64,000 nucleotides of DNA from Acidobacteriota bacterium (GTDB lineage: Bacteria > Acidobacteriota > Terriglobia > Terriglobales > Acidobacteriaceae): NCBI GenBank assembly GCA_021792135.1, contig JAJYVF010000004.1:153601-217600 (forward strand), read 5' to 3'. Position numbers and translations under genes: made by a program. The notes under the pieces are model-generated. The model was not told the DNA's origin. It saw nothing but the letters and a program-made list of their open reading frames with translations, and did not search any database. Positions 17,329 to 26,621 of the stretch are shown here, piece by piece; the stretch's first letter is position 1; every line of letters starts with the position of its first letter.

Positions 17329-17609
17329 ATGCTTCTCCGGCGCCCCTGAATCGAGCTGCTGTCCCGCGGTCTGAGGAAGATCCGCTCTGGTACAGACTCC
17401 AGGAGCGTGGCCTCACCGGAGCCCAGCTCCCTTTCAAGCGGGCGCGGCTCGCTGCTGTGTCCGGCAAGGGTGTCAAGGGGAGGATCCTCGACATCATTAA
17501 CATCATCCTGGGCAGTATCCCCGGTGCTGATCCCAGCAAGGAATTCAAGGAATTTACCGAGGAGGCGATTGACGATCCCGATGCCCCGCTCCAGGCGCGT
17601 TTCCGGTAA
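17304..17609 (+). pseudogene. Start-less reading frame, possible gene remnant
   Basis: Between a stop at 17301 and a stop at 17607 one frame reads like protein: EEDPLWYRLQERGLTGAQLP, then GKGVKGRILDIINIILGSIP and KEFKEFTEEAIDDPDA. There is no ATG, GTG or TTG before codon 50 and no ribosome site. It may be the tail of a decayed gene or start from CTG at 17346. No family recognised. The rest of the 17329-17740 gap holds only the dehydratase Shine-Dalgarno. Confidence 0.3.
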
Positions 17610-17740
17610 CAGACGTGGTGCCGAAGCTGAAGCAGGTTAAGCATCACAAGCATCCGTCAGGACTTCACGGGATCCGCCGAAAACCGAACCTGCGGAGCGG
17701 GGACACGCAAATAACAGCCGCGTGGCTCACAATAGGAGCA

Positions 17741-18736
17741 ATGGCCAGCGCGACCACATCGACACTCCTCACCCTCTCCGACTTCCGCGAGGCGCAGGCG
17801 CGTATCCGCGGCGTCGCTGCCCGCACGCCGCTGGTCCGCCTTCTCGTTCCCGGACTCGACGCCGAAACCTACGTGAAAGCGGAAGGCCTCCAGCCCATCG
17901 GCAGCTTCAAGCTCCGCGGCGCCTACAACAAGATCGCCCAGCTCGCCCAGGAGGATCGCCGCCGGGGCGTCATCACTTACTCCAGCGGCAACCATGCCCA
18001 GGGAGTCGCCTACGCCGCCCGGGCTGTCGGCGCTAAAGCTGTCATCGTGATGCCTTCGAATGCGCCAGAGGTCAAGAAGCGCGCCACCGCCGCCCTTGGC
18101 GCGGAGATTGTGGAAGTCGGTCCCGCCAGCTCCGACCGCAAGCTCAAAGCCGAGGAACTTCAGGCGAAATACGGCTACCTCATGATCCCACCCTACGACG
18201 ACGAGCAGATTATTGCCGGCCAGGGCACCTGCGGCCTCGAAATCGTCGAAGACCTGCCCGATGTCGACCTCATCCTCGCGCCCGTCAGCGGCGGCGGTCT
18301 TCTCAGCGGCATCGCCACGGCCGTCAAACATCTCAACTCCGCCATCCGCGTCATCGGCGTGGAGCCTGAGCTGGCGGCGGACGCCCACGAGAGCTTCCGC
18401 TCCGGCAGGCTCACCGCCTGGCCCGCCGACATGACCAGCCGCACCCTCTGCGACGGCCTTCGCACCCAGAGCCTTGGCCGGCGCAACTTCGAGCACATCC
18501 GCGCCTACGTCGACGACATCATCACCGTCAGCGAAGCCGAAATCCGCGAGGCGATGCGCGTCCTGCTCTTCGGCGCCCGGCTTACGCCGGAGCCCAGCGG
18601 TGCAGCCTCCACGGCCGGCGTGCTCTTCCACCGGGAGGAACTGCTGCCGTTCCGCAAAGTCGTCGTGGTGATGAGCGGAGGCAACGTCGAACCGGAAATC
18701 CTTACCTCCGTCCTCGCCGAGCAGCAGCGCAAATGA
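17741..18736 (+). CDS. PLP-dependent threonine/serine dehydratase-like enzyme (fold type II)
   Basis: This 331-residue protein starts at ATG 17741, preceded by GGAG at good spacing; the longer open frame from 17615 is unlikely. GSFKLRGA holds the PLP lysine (Lys57), SSGNHAQG binds the substrate carboxylate, and the glycine loop SGGGLLSG binds the PLP phosphate. It lacks the C-terminal ACT domain of biosynthetic IlvA, so it resembles catabolic threonine ammonia-lyase or serine racemase. It would make 2-oxobutanoate and ammonia from threonine, or act on serine. The next gene overlaps its stop (ATGA). Confidence 0.85.
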   Translation: MASATTSTLLTLSDFREAQARIRGVAARTPLVRLLVPGLDAETYVKAEGLQPIGSFKLRGAYNKIAQLAQEDRRRGVITYSSGNHAQGVAYAARAVGAKAVIVMPSNAPEVKKRATAALGAEIVEVGPASSDRKLKAEELQAKYGYLMIPPYDDEQIIAGQGTCGLEIVEDLPDVDLILAPVSGGGLLSGIATAVKHLNSAIRVIGVEPELAADAHESFRSGRLTAWPADMTSRTLCDGLRTQSLGRRNFEHIRAYVDDIITVSEAEIREAMRVLLFGARLTPEPSGAASTAGVLFHREELLPFRKVVVVMSGGNVEPEILTSVLAEQQRK

Positions 18737-19776
18737 GACGAACCGCCTCTGTCCCGCGTCATATCTCCGTCATGCATCTCCGCTCCGCCTCTGTTCTGCT
18801 GCTGGTTCTGGCGGCTGCCGTCGCCTCCGCCCAGCGGCCGCTGCCCCGCGAGCCAATGCCCAGCAACGGCACTATCGCCACCCTGGTCCGTGAAGCCAAC
18901 CTCTACGCTAATGCCGACAAGAACTCTGCCCAGATCGCTGAAATCATGCCTGGCCGCGAGCTGGTCATCTCCGAGCGCAACGGCAAATGGCTCCGCGTCT
19001 TCGCCAACACCGACGCGCCCGACGCCAGCAAGGCCGACATGCCCGTCTTTGGAAGCGAGGGCCAGGCCCAGCCCATCTCTGGCTGGATGCTGGATAAGGG
19101 CATCGTCGACGTGAATACGCCTCGTGGCGACCTGATCCTCTTCGGCGCGGCGGACGCCACCGAACTGGCCGCCGCGGTCCCGGATCCTCCGCCCAACCTG
19201 GCCGAAGAGGCCCGCCTGCTCTACCGCCGGGTCGTTATGATGTTCCCGCAGTCGCCCTGGACCCCTGAAGCCATGTTTCGCGCCGCCGATATCCGCTGGC
19301 AGCTCCAGAAAGCCGATGCCTCCACGCTTCCTTCGGCTCACGAAAAGCAGGCCTTCCTGCGCGAACAGATGGATGAGGACGAGATGCGGAACGTGATCAG
19401 GTACTTCCCTGGCACCCGCTGGGCCGCCCTCGCCGCCTTCGACCTCATCGACAACAAGCTTTGTGGCGACTGGCAGGGCTCGGAAAAGTGCCCCGAACAG
19501 GAAACGGCCTATTTCATGAGGTATGTGGACCAGTACCCTGCCTCCCCCAAAGCCGCTGAAGCCCTCTATGACGCCGCCTGGCGCCAGGCGGCCGCCGGGG
19601 ACCTGTGGCAGACCGACGGCAATCCCAGGCGTGCCGACGAGGACCGCCGCAACGCCCAGGGGATCGTCGACCGCATGGTGCAGAAGCTCCCCGACTCCTC
19701 GTTTACCGCCCGCGCCGTCAGCATGATGTACAAGGTGGCTCAGGGCATCCCGGTTTATGGCAGCAGCCGGGAGTAA
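18733..19776 (+). CDS. Secreted SH3-domain/TPR-like envelope protein
   Basis: This 347-residue protein has a signal peptide whose core is better placed if translation begins at the second ATG (18772, MHLRSASVLLLVL). A bacterial SH3-like domain covers about 48-125 (LVREANLYANADKNSAQIAE, then GKWLRVF, then ISGWM). The rest is helical with TPR-like repeats (ARLLYRRVVMMFPQSPWTPE; AYFMRYVDQYPASPKAAEAL), recalling outer-membrane assembly or cell-wall associated proteins. The exact role is unknown. It overlaps the dehydratase gene by 4 bases. Confidence 0.75.
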   Translation: MRRTASVPRHISVMHLRSASVLLLVLAAAVASAQRPLPREPMPSNGTIATLVREANLYANADKNSAQIAEIMPGRELVISERNGKWLRVFANTDAPDASKADMPVFGSEGQAQPISGWMLDKGIVDVNTPRGDLILFGAADATELAAAVPDPPPNLAEEARLLYRRVVMMFPQSPWTPEAMFRAADIRWQLQKADASTLPSAHEKQAFLREQMDEDEMRNVIRYFPGTRWAALAAFDLIDNKLCGDWQGSEKCPEQETAYFMRYVDQYPASPKAAEALYDAAWRQAAAGDLWQTDGNPRRADEDRRNAQGIVDRMVQKLPDSSFTARAVSMMYKVAQGIPVYGSSRE

Positions 19777-19904
19777 GTGTTGCTGGGGAGGTTCTCCCTC
19801 CATTTTCCGCACCCTCATCCCCCTCCCGATCTGGAATAATGGTCTTGCTCTGGTGGTTTGGCACGCCGCCCTCCGTCCGAGGCGGCCAGCGACCGTATGC
19901 CCCG

Positions 19905-22415
19905 ATGAAACCCGTACGGCTGGTCCTCACGCCGACTCGCAACCGCCGCCTGAATGAGCTGATCGGGCTGCTGGTGCTGGTTTCCGGCGTCCTCCTTCTT
20001 CTCGCGCTCGTCTCCTTCCGTCCCACCGACCCCTCCTTCGATACCGTCGGCTCCGGCCCGGTGCGTAACTGGATCGGCCCCATTGGCGCGTGGATCGGCG
20101 ACCTGATGCTTCAGGTGGAGGGCATCTCCGCTTTCCTCCTTCCCCTGCTCATCGGCGCCCTCGGCCTGACCTGGATTCGCTCCCGCCCTGCCAGTTCGCC
20201 GCTGGCGAAGCTCATCGGCATGGTCCTCGCCGTCCTCTTCGCCCCAGCCCTCTTCGGTCTGCTGCCGAACCGTCCCCATTTCCTCTATGGCCTGCCCATC
20301 GCCGGACTTACCGGCCGCCTGGTCGCCGACCTGCTCGTTCGCTGGCTCAACTTTCCCGGCGCCTGCATCGTCACCGTCACCCTGGTCATCGCCGCTGCCT
20401 ATCTGTCTACAACCTTCAGCTTCAACACGGCCCGCGAGTGGCTCAGCGTCAAGTTCGCCTTCGTTCTTGCCTGGCGCGATCGCTGGAAGAACTGGCGCCT
20501 CGCCCGTGCCCGCAAGCGCGAGCTGAAAGCCGCCATCAAACAGGACAGGATCCGCGAGAAGGAGATGCAGAAGGCTCGTAAGGCCGCGGAGATAGCCGGC
20601 AAGGCTGAAAAGGCTCCGCCCATCCCCGTCACGTCCTTTGCCGAGGACCGCGACGACCTCCCGCACCGCCATTCGGGTTTTGCCGAAACCGCGGCTCCGG
20701 CTCCGATGACACCCACCCCGGCCCCGCCGCCGGCGCTCTGGGATCAAATGCCCCGCGCCGTCGCCGCCGAACCCATCCCCGAACCGCCGCCGATCCTCGA
20801 AGCCGAGCCGGAGCTGCCCCGCGCCCCCGCAGCCCCGCTCCGTCCCCAGCTGATCGCCCGCCGCGAGGCGCCCCGCGAGCCGGCCATCGGTGAACGTGCC
20901 GACACCGACGCCCGCGCCGTCACCGTCATTTCGAAATCCGTCACCGGATTCCGCCTGCCGCCCAGCACCCTCCTGCATCGCAGCGACGATCCCTCACCGG
21001 TCAAAGAAGACGAGTTGCGCGCCTCCGCCCAGGTCCTCGTCGAGAAATGCGCCGAATTCGATGTCCTCGGCCAGGTGGTCCAGATTAACCCCGGCCCCGT
21101 CGTCACCACCTTCGAATTCCGCCCCGAAGCCGGCATCAAGTACAGCCGCGTCACCGGCCTGGCGGAAGATCTCTGCCTCGCCACCCGCGCCGAATCCATC
21201 CTCATCGAGCGCATGGCCGGCAAAAGCACGGTGGGCATCCAGGTGCCGAACCATCAACGCGAGACCATCTGGCTCCGCGACGTGATCGAGTCGGAGAGCT
21301 TTGCCGCCTCGAAGAGCAAACTCAGCCTGGCCATGGGCAAGGACATCAACGGCCGCATCGTCGTCGCCGATCTGGCCACCATGCCCCACGTCCTCATCGC
21401 GGGCTCGACGGGCAGCGGCAAATCGGTGGCGATCAACGCCATGATCATGTCGGTGCTCTATAAGTCCACACCGGAGCAGGTGCGGCTCATTCTTGTCGAT
21501 CCCAAACGCGTCGAGCTGGGCATGTACGAGGGAATCCCGCACCTCTTCACGCCCATCATTGCCGAGCCCAAGCTCGCCGCCAATGCCCTCCGCAACGCTG
21601 TCCGCGAAATGGAGCGCCGCCTCAAGCTCCTGGCCTCGCGCTCGGTGCGCAACATCGACCAGTACAACCGCCTCTTCGACGGCCAAACGCCGAATCTCTT
21701 CGAGGACACCCCCGACGAGCAGCCGCTGCCCTACATCATCATCATCATCGACGAGCTGGCCGACCTGATGATGCTGGACAAGGCCAACGTCGAGGAGTCC
21801 ATCACCCGGCTTGCACAGATGGCCCGCGCCGTCGGCATCCATCTCGTTCTTGCCACCCAGCGCCCCTCGGTCGACGTCATCACCGGACTCATCAAGGCCA
21901 ACGTCCCCACCCGCATCTCCTTCCGCCTCGCCACCAAGGTCGACTCCCGCACCATCCTCGACTCGAACGGCGCCGAGGCTCTGCTCGGCCGCGGCGACAT
22001 GCTCTTCCTGCCGCCCGGAACCTCGCGCCTGCAGCGCGTCCACGCCCCCTTTGTTACCGAAAAAGAGATCGCCGCCGTTACCGATTTCTGGAAGAAGCAG
22101 GGTGAGGCCGAATACGTCCAGGGCTTCCTCGATGCTCCCAAAGAAGCAGGGAACAGCGACTCCGGAGCCGGTACGGACGAAGGTGACGATGCCAGCGACG
22201 ACCTCTTCGAAGATGCTGTGCGCCTGGTTCTCGAATTCGGCAAGGCTTCTACCTCGCTCCTCCAGCGCCGCCTCCGTATCGGCTACGGCCGCGCCGCGCA
22301 TCTCATCGACATGATGGAGCGGGATGGGATCGTGGGTCCGGCCGAGGGCTCCAAACCTCGCGAGATCCTCAAGCCGCCTGACTGGCTCAACGAGGTCGAA
22401 TCGACCATGCGATAG
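19905..22415 (+). CDS. ftsK: FtsK/SpoIIIE DNA translocase
   Basis: From ATG 19905 this is 836 residues. About four membrane helices occupy residues 15-180, followed by a charged, proline-rich linker (190-340). The motor domain has Walker A GSTGSGKS (500-507) and a Walker B region IIIIIDELADLMM near 610. The C-terminal gamma domain (DDLFEDAVRLVLEFGKASTS to the end) is the winged helix that reads KOPS polarity sequences. It pumps chromosome DNA at the septum and activates dimer resolution. An in-frame ATG at 19839 is an alternative start; neither has a strong Shine-Dalgarno. Confidence 0.93.
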   Translation: MKPVRLVLTPTRNRRLNELIGLLVLVSGVLLLLALVSFRPTDPSFDTVGSGPVRNWIGPIGAWIGDLMLQVEGISAFLLPLLIGALGLTWIRSRPASSPLAKLIGMVLAVLFAPALFGLLPNRPHFLYGLPIAGLTGRLVADLLVRWLNFPGACIVTVTLVIAAAYLSTTFSFNTAREWLSVKFAFVLAWRDRWKNWRLARARKRELKAAIKQDRIREKEMQKARKAAEIAGKAEKAPPIPVTSFAEDRDDLPHRHSGFAETAAPAPMTPTPAPPPALWDQMPRAVAAEPIPEPPPILEAEPELPRAPAAPLRPQLIARREAPREPAIGERADTDARAVTVISKSVTGFRLPPSTLLHRSDDPSPVKEDELRASAQVLVEKCAEFDVLGQVVQINPGPVVTTFEFRPEAGIKYSRVTGLAEDLCLATRAESILIERMAGKSTVGIQVPNHQRETIWLRDVIESESFAASKSKLSLAMGKDINGRIVVADLATMPHVLIAGSTGSGKSVAINAMIMSVLYKSTPEQVRLILVDPKRVELGMYEGIPHLFTPIIAEPKLAANALRNAVREMERRLKLLASRSVRNIDQYNRLFDGQTPNLFEDTPDEQPLPYIIIIIDELADLMMLDKANVEESITRLAQMARAVGIHLVLATQRPSVDVITGLIKANVPTRISFRLATKVDSRTILDSNGAEALLGRGDMLFLPPGTSRLQRVHAPFVTEKEIAAVTDFWKKQGEAEYVQGFLDAPKEAGNSDSGAGTDEGDDASDDLFEDAVRLVLEFGKASTSLLQRRLRIGYGRAAHLIDMMERDGIVGPAEGSKPREILKPPDWLNEVESTMR

Positions 22416-22502
22416 CCCGTTGGCTCAGGTCGCTTTGGCGATATCGAAACTCCGGCCAACTTCCTCCGCCCTTTGGTGTCGATAGAGGAGGTGGAGGAAT
22501 TT

Positions 22503-22862
22503 ATGAAGGAGGCCTGGGTACGCTGCGCTCACATCCTGGCACTGCTTTGGGCCCTGTTCTGGATGTTCTTCTTCATCGCCGAGTCGGCGGTCTGGCAGAC
22601 GCCACTGGCTTTCGCTCTGCCCTGGATGGGCCTCGGCCTGATCCTCGTCATCGTCGCCCTGATTCCTCGCCAGTCGGAAGGCATCGGAGGGCTGCTGCTG
22701 ATGGCTGCCGGTCTTCTGGGTGGCCTTGCTTACGCCCTTGCGTCCCCGCTGGAGCTGCCGCTGGCCAGCCGTATGCTCACCACCCTTGTTTTCGGCGTTC
22801 CTCCCATTGCCGCGGGAATCCTCTTCCTGATGCACAGCCGCACAAGGCCAGCCAGCGTCTGA
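22503..22862 (+). CDS. Small four-helix membrane protein, conserved hypothetical
   Basis: ATG 22503 follows an excellent GGAGGTGGAGGAATTT ribosome site; an earlier in-frame codon at 22473 is less likely. The 119 residues form about four membrane helices (ILALLWALFWMFFFIAE; WMGLGLILVIVALI; LLLMAAGLLGGLAYALA; LTTLVFGVPPIAAGILFLM). Its function is unknown. It lies 87 bases after ftsK in the same direction and may share its transcript. Confidence 0.75.
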   Translation: MKEAWVRCAHILALLWALFWMFFFIAESAVWQTPLAFALPWMGLGLILVIVALIPRQSEGIGGLLLMAAGLLGGLAYALASPLELPLASRMLTTLVFGVPPIAAGILFLMHSRTRPASV

Positions 22863-23109
22863 GGCGGTCGCGCCAGCGCAGCTCCTTCCGGACCCGGGAG
22901 TCTCCTGCCGCAATTCGCCCGGTTTTCGTGTCCTCACGCGCATCTGCATCATCACGCTGCCCCCCTGCCCTCCTTTCTTACCCGCTGTGCATTCTCCCGC
23001 CGATCGCCTCAGAACGACCTGGTCCCATTGAACGCGACGTTACCCCTCGACCACTGCCGGGTACCGGTTTTGATATAACGAAGAAAACCATGTCTGTACG
23101 GAGCCGCCA

Positions 23110-23541
23110 TTGCAATTTCGACGGATACTTACCCTGCTTACGCGTGGGCTTGCTGCGGCCGCGCTGCTTTCTCTTCTTTCTTCGCCGGTGCTTCGCGCCC
23201 AGCACACCATCCCTGACCCGGCACAGGACTCTCACATTGTCACGCCGGGCGACCTGCAGCGGCAGCTTCAGTCCTCAGCGGCCGATCGCCAGAGCAACAT
23301 CGACTCGCTGACGCAGTTCCTCTCGAGCCCCATGGCGAAGCACGCCATGAAGTCCGCGCACATCGATCCTGCTCAGGTAAAAACCGCTATTCCGACCCTG
23401 TCGGACGCGGAACTGGCCAGCCTTTCCCAGCGCGCCGCCCGCGCCCAGCATGACTTCGCCGCCGGCTATATCAGCGACAACACGCTTCTGCTCATCATCC
23501 TCGTCCTGGTCGCCGTCATCCTCATCGCGGTCATCCGGTGA
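23110..23541 (+). CDS. PA2779-like small exported protein with C-terminal membrane anchor
   Basis: This 143-residue protein starts at TTG, with GGAG 6 bases upstream. It has a signal peptide ending near VLRAQ, a helical middle including QFLSSPMAKHAMKSAHIDPA and LSDAELASLSQRAA, and a C-terminal helix LLLIILVLVAVILIAVI. The middle motif (gene-specific helix, then a D-P-A turn and a SDAE helix) is the pattern of PA2779/DUF6627 proteins, whose role is not established. The assignment is by pattern only. Confidence 0.65.
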   Translation: MQFRRILTLLTRGLAAAALLSLLSSPVLRAQHTIPDPAQDSHIVTPGDLQRQLQSSAADRQSNIDSLTQFLSSPMAKHAMKSAHIDPAQVKTAIPTLSDAELASLSQRAARAQHDFAAGYISDNTLLLIILVLVAVILIAVIR

Positions 23542-23578
23542 TCGCAGCCCGCCGGGCCTCGCAGAACCCGCGGGGCTC

Positions 23579-24931
23579 TCAGGCTCCTCCCGAACGTCCC
23601 GCGGCGCTGCGCAGGTTCAGCCAGTCTTTCTGGTAGACAAAGCTCACCGTCAGCAGCAGCGCCCCCAGGCCGAGAAAACTGAGCACCCGGAAGCCCTCGC
23701 TCAGCGTTCGCATGTCCACCAGAAAGACTTTCCCGATGCTCGCGCACAGCAGCAGCAGTCCCTGCCAGCGCAGCGCCGCTGCGCGCCGCCAGAAGCCCGC
23801 CGTCAGCAGCAGCGCCCCGAAGACCATGAACCAGGCTGAGTAGCAGATCTCGGCGTGGATGTCCCGGTCTGCCGCCGTGGAACCCAGCCAATAGCTGTAG
23901 ATTCCCAGCGTCACGCTGGCCAGGACAAAGCAGTTTGCCGTCGCCAGGTGCAGTCCCCCAATTCGCCTCGGCCGCGCCAGAAGATAGTAGAGCCCGCCCA
24001 GCGACAGGCAGGCCCACCCCCGGGTCCCCGTCTCGAACAGAAAGATCGCCGCCACAAATGCGAACATCGCATTCAGAATCGCCACTGTCAGCGCGATCCG
24101 CGAGAGCCGCGCCTCTCCCTCGGCCGCCACTCCGCCCCGTGCTATATAGGGCACTGCCACGAACAGCAGCACGATGAGGATTCCGAACACCAGCGTCAGC
24201 CCAAACTGCGCGTCGGTGTAATACACCGCGTACCAGCCCACGCCGTACGCCGCCGTTGCCAGAAAGGCCCCCATCGCCAGCCGAGGCCAGGGCCGAGCGG
24301 CCATGGAGGCCAGCGCCGCCGCATCCAGCATCAGCAGATAGCTGAAGAGCGTCCCCTCATGGTTGTGGCCATCGCTCAGCAGCAGCGGTGTCAGATATCC
24401 GCCGATTGCCGCGTAGAACGCCAGCAGTTCCGAGGCCCGCATCCACGCCAGAACCCCGATCCCCGCGGTCACGATGACCATCGCCACCGCCGCCACCGGC
24501 AGCGGGAAGAGCTGGAAGAGCGACCACCCGGCCCAGAGCGACAGATACAGCAGCCCGGCTCCGACGGCATTCAGCGAGTACGAAAATGCGTCGTAACCGT
24601 GCCGGCGAAACCGCTCCGACCAGGCTAACAACCCCAGCCCCGCCGCAATGCCCGCCGTCACCTTGCCCGCAGCGCCCAGCCAGCGGTTATCGAAGGCAAT
24701 CTTCAGGAACCAGGCCACGCCGATGAGCACCGCAACAATGCCAACCCGGTTGAAAAGCCGCGAACCGATTCGAGCCTCCAGGCTCTCGCCCGGTCCGGCT
24801 GCTGCCGCCTGGGCCACCAGTTCGGGCAGCGGTTTTGCCTGCTCCTGAGCCTGAGCCCGTGCCTCCAGCCGCGCGACGCGCCGCTTCAGTTCGGCAATTT
24901 CCTGCCGGATCTCATCCTGACCCGCATCCAC
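23579..24931 (-). CDS. DUF2339 polytopic membrane protein
   Basis: This 450-residue protein starts at GTG. An N-terminal coiled coil (DEIRQEIAELKRRVARLEAR) is followed by SLEARIGSRLFNRVGIVAVL, the conserved entry of DUF2339 proteins, and then about 12 or more membrane helices. The family is widespread and uncharacterised; predicted envelope function is only an inference. It converges with the PA2779-like gene (37 bases apart) and diverges from the REC-Hpt gene. Confidence 0.85.
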   Translation of the reverse strand: MDAGQDEIRQEIAELKRRVARLEARAQAQEQAKPLPELVAQAAAAGPGESLEARIGSRLFNRVGIVAVLIGVAWFLKIAFDNRWLGAAGKVTAGIAAGLGLLAWSERFRRHGYDAFSYSLNAVGAGLLYLSLWAGWSLFQLFPLPVAAVAMVIVTAGIGVLAWMRASELLAFYAAIGGYLTPLLLSDGHNHEGTLFSYLLMLDAAALASMAARPWPRLAMGAFLATAAYGVGWYAVYYTDAQFGLTLVFGILIVLLFVAVPYIARGGVAAEGEARLSRIALTVAILNAMFAFVAAIFLFETGTRGWACLSLGGLYYLLARPRRIGGLHLATANCFVLASVTLGIYSYWLGSTAADRDIHAEICYSAWFMVFGALLLTAGFWRRAAALRWQGLLLLCASIGKVFLVDMRTLSEGFRVLSFLGLGALLLTVSFVYQKDWLNLRSAAGRSGGA

Positions 24932-25032
24932 CCCCTCACTTTAGTGCATTTTTTCGACTGCGCGAGGAGAAACACCGCATTGAAGCTGCGGCGCCGCGAG
25001 AGGAGCTTCCGCTGGCATCCCCCAAAGGTTCT

Positions 25033-25809
25033 ATGGGTCATTTGTTCCCGGTCTGTGTAAAATGTGCCGGAGTGGCCTCCCTCCCTCAACCCACGCCGCG
25101 CCTCGTCCTTGTCGTCGACGATGATCCTGTCAGCCTCGCCATCGCCGCGCTCCTGCTGGAGTCGGAAGGCTGCGACGTCCTTCAGGCGGAAAGCGGTGAA
25201 GAGGCCGTCGAACTCCTGGCCGCACTCAATCACAAGTCGGAACTGCCGCACTCTATTCTCACGGATCTCCGCATGCCCGGCCTTTCGGGCACCGAACTGG
25301 CGCAGCGCCTGCGTCGGGCCACTCCGCAGGCCCTTCTGCTGGCGATGAGCGCCAGCCCGCCTCCCGCGGTGGAGGGCTTCGACGGCGTAATTAAAAAGCC
25401 CCTCACTCCGGAGGCTCTGGCCACCGTCATGGCTCCCCGCCACATGGCTCCGTGCTCCGAGGCCGCCGCGCCCTACAGCCACTCCGACGACCTGCTGGAC
25501 AGCAAGGTCTTCGACCGGCTTCGCCGTGCCATCTCCCCCGCCGCCCTCGAGGAGGTCGTCGCAACCTTCTTTCACGACACCCGCACTCGGATTGCCGCCA
25601 TGCGCGCTGCGGATCCTGACACCCGCCGCCGCGAAGCCCACACCGTGAAGGGCGGAGCTGCTATGATCGGCGCCCTTCGGATTTCTCTCATCGCCGCCGC
25701 TGTCGAATCAGGTATTGACGACACAGAGGCGTGTTCGCGCAAACTCGATGAGATGGAAGCTTATTGCCATCGCACCGAGATCACTCTTAAGCAGAGGCTC
25801 GAAACATGA
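25033..25809 (+). CDS. Response regulator with C-terminal Hpt domain
   Basis: This 258-residue protein starts at ATG 25033, preceded by AAAGG; GTG 25072 is an alternative. The receiver domain has LVVDDDP, phospho-acceptor Asp in ILTDLRMPGLSG, and Lys in VIKKPL. After a linker the Hpt domain shows the phospho-histidine motif EAHTVKGGAAMIGA. It could pass phosphate between a hybrid kinase and another receiver. No histidine kinase is adjacent. The stop overlaps the NarL gene start (ATGA), so the two are one unit. Confidence 0.85.
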   Translation: MGHLFPVCVKCAGVASLPQPTPRLVLVVDDDPVSLAIAALLLESEGCDVLQAESGEEAVELLAALNHKSELPHSILTDLRMPGLSGTELAQRLRRATPQALLLAMSASPPPAVEGFDGVIKKPLTPEALATVMAPRHMAPCSEAAAPYSHSDDLLDSKVFDRLRRAISPAALEEVVATFFHDTRTRIAAMRAADPDTRRREAHTVKGGAAMIGALRISLIAAAVESGIDDTEACSRKLDEMEAYCHRTEITLKQRLET

Positions 25810-26534
25810 CCACTCCCACCCGGCCAGTTCGCATCCCCTCTCCCACGAGAGTCGCCGCCCCGAGACCCGCCGCGGCCCCGATTCGCATCCTCCTCGCCGA
25901 CGATCACCCCGTTATCCGGATCGGTGTCCGCAACATGCTCCAGGCCGAGGAGGGCTTTGAAGTTGTCGGTGAATGTGCCGACGGCGACGAGGCCATCACC
26001 CAAACCCTCGAGCTGCTTCCGGATATCCTTCTGCTCGACCTGTACATGCCGCGCCTGCCCGGCCTCGAGGCCATGCGGGCGATCATGAGCGGCTCACCCA
26101 CGGTCAAGATCATTCTGCTCACCAGCACCATCAGCACGCAGCAGATCATCGAGGCCCTGCAGATCGGCGCTCGCGGCATCATCCTCAAGGACGCCCTTGG
26201 CGATCACGTGACCACCGCCATCCGCACCGTCTCCGGCGGCGATTACTGGATCGGCGGCCGCCGCGTCGTCAACCTCGTCGGCGCTCTCCACGAACTGATG
26301 CAGAAGGCCGCCACGCCCGACCGCAAGACCTTCGGCCTCACGCCGCGCGAGATGGAGGTCGTCGGCTGCATCGTCGAAGGCTGCTCCAACCGCGACATTG
26401 CGAAGCAGTTCAGCCTCAGCGAGGAAACCGTGAAGCGCCACCTGTCGAACATCTTCGACAAGACCGGCGTTTCCACCCGGCTGGAACTCGCCATGTTCGC
26501 CATCGCTCACCACCTCGTCGCCACCGAGCACTGA
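25806..26534 (+). CDS. NarL/FixJ-family response regulator
   Basis: This 242-residue protein carries a receiver domain (ILLADDHPVIRIGVRNML; acceptor Asp in DILLLDLYMPRLPG; Thr/Ser in ILLTSTIS; Lys in IILKDAL). A LuxR-type DNA-binding domain follows, with LTPREMEVVGCIVEGCSNRD and LSEETVKRHLSNIFDKTGV. It probably activates or represses transcription when phosphorylated, possibly by phosphate relayed through the upstream REC-Hpt protein. A strong terminator follows at 26550. Confidence 0.92.
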   Translation: MTTPTRPVRIPSPTRVAAPRPAAAPIRILLADDHPVIRIGVRNMLQAEEGFEVVGECADGDEAITQTLELLPDILLLDLYMPRLPGLEAMRAIMSGSPTVKIILLTSTISTQQIIEALQIGARGIILKDALGDHVTTAIRTVSGGDYWIGGRRVVNLVGALHELMQKAATPDRKTFGLTPREMEVVGCIVEGCSNRDIAKQFSLSEETVKRHLSNIFDKTGVSTRLELAMFAIAHHLVATEH

Positions 26535-26549
26535 GCGGGCAAAAATCGA

Positions 26550-26578
26550 AGAGGCTGGAATCCGGAACTCCAGCCTCT
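26550..26578. terminator. Bidirectional hairpin terminator between convergent genes
   Basis: AGAGGCTGGA (26550-26559) pairs perfectly with TCCAGCCTCT (26569-26578) around a 9-base loop. An A-rich run (AAAAATCGAA) precedes it, which serves the minus-strand kinase gene as a T-run. It separates the NarL gene and the Ser/Thr kinase gene. The same stem core recurs at 38481. Confidence 0.75.
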
Positions 26579-26621
26579 CGTCATCGCGTCATCGCGGCGC
26601 TGCTCCCCGGCTGCGCCGGCG

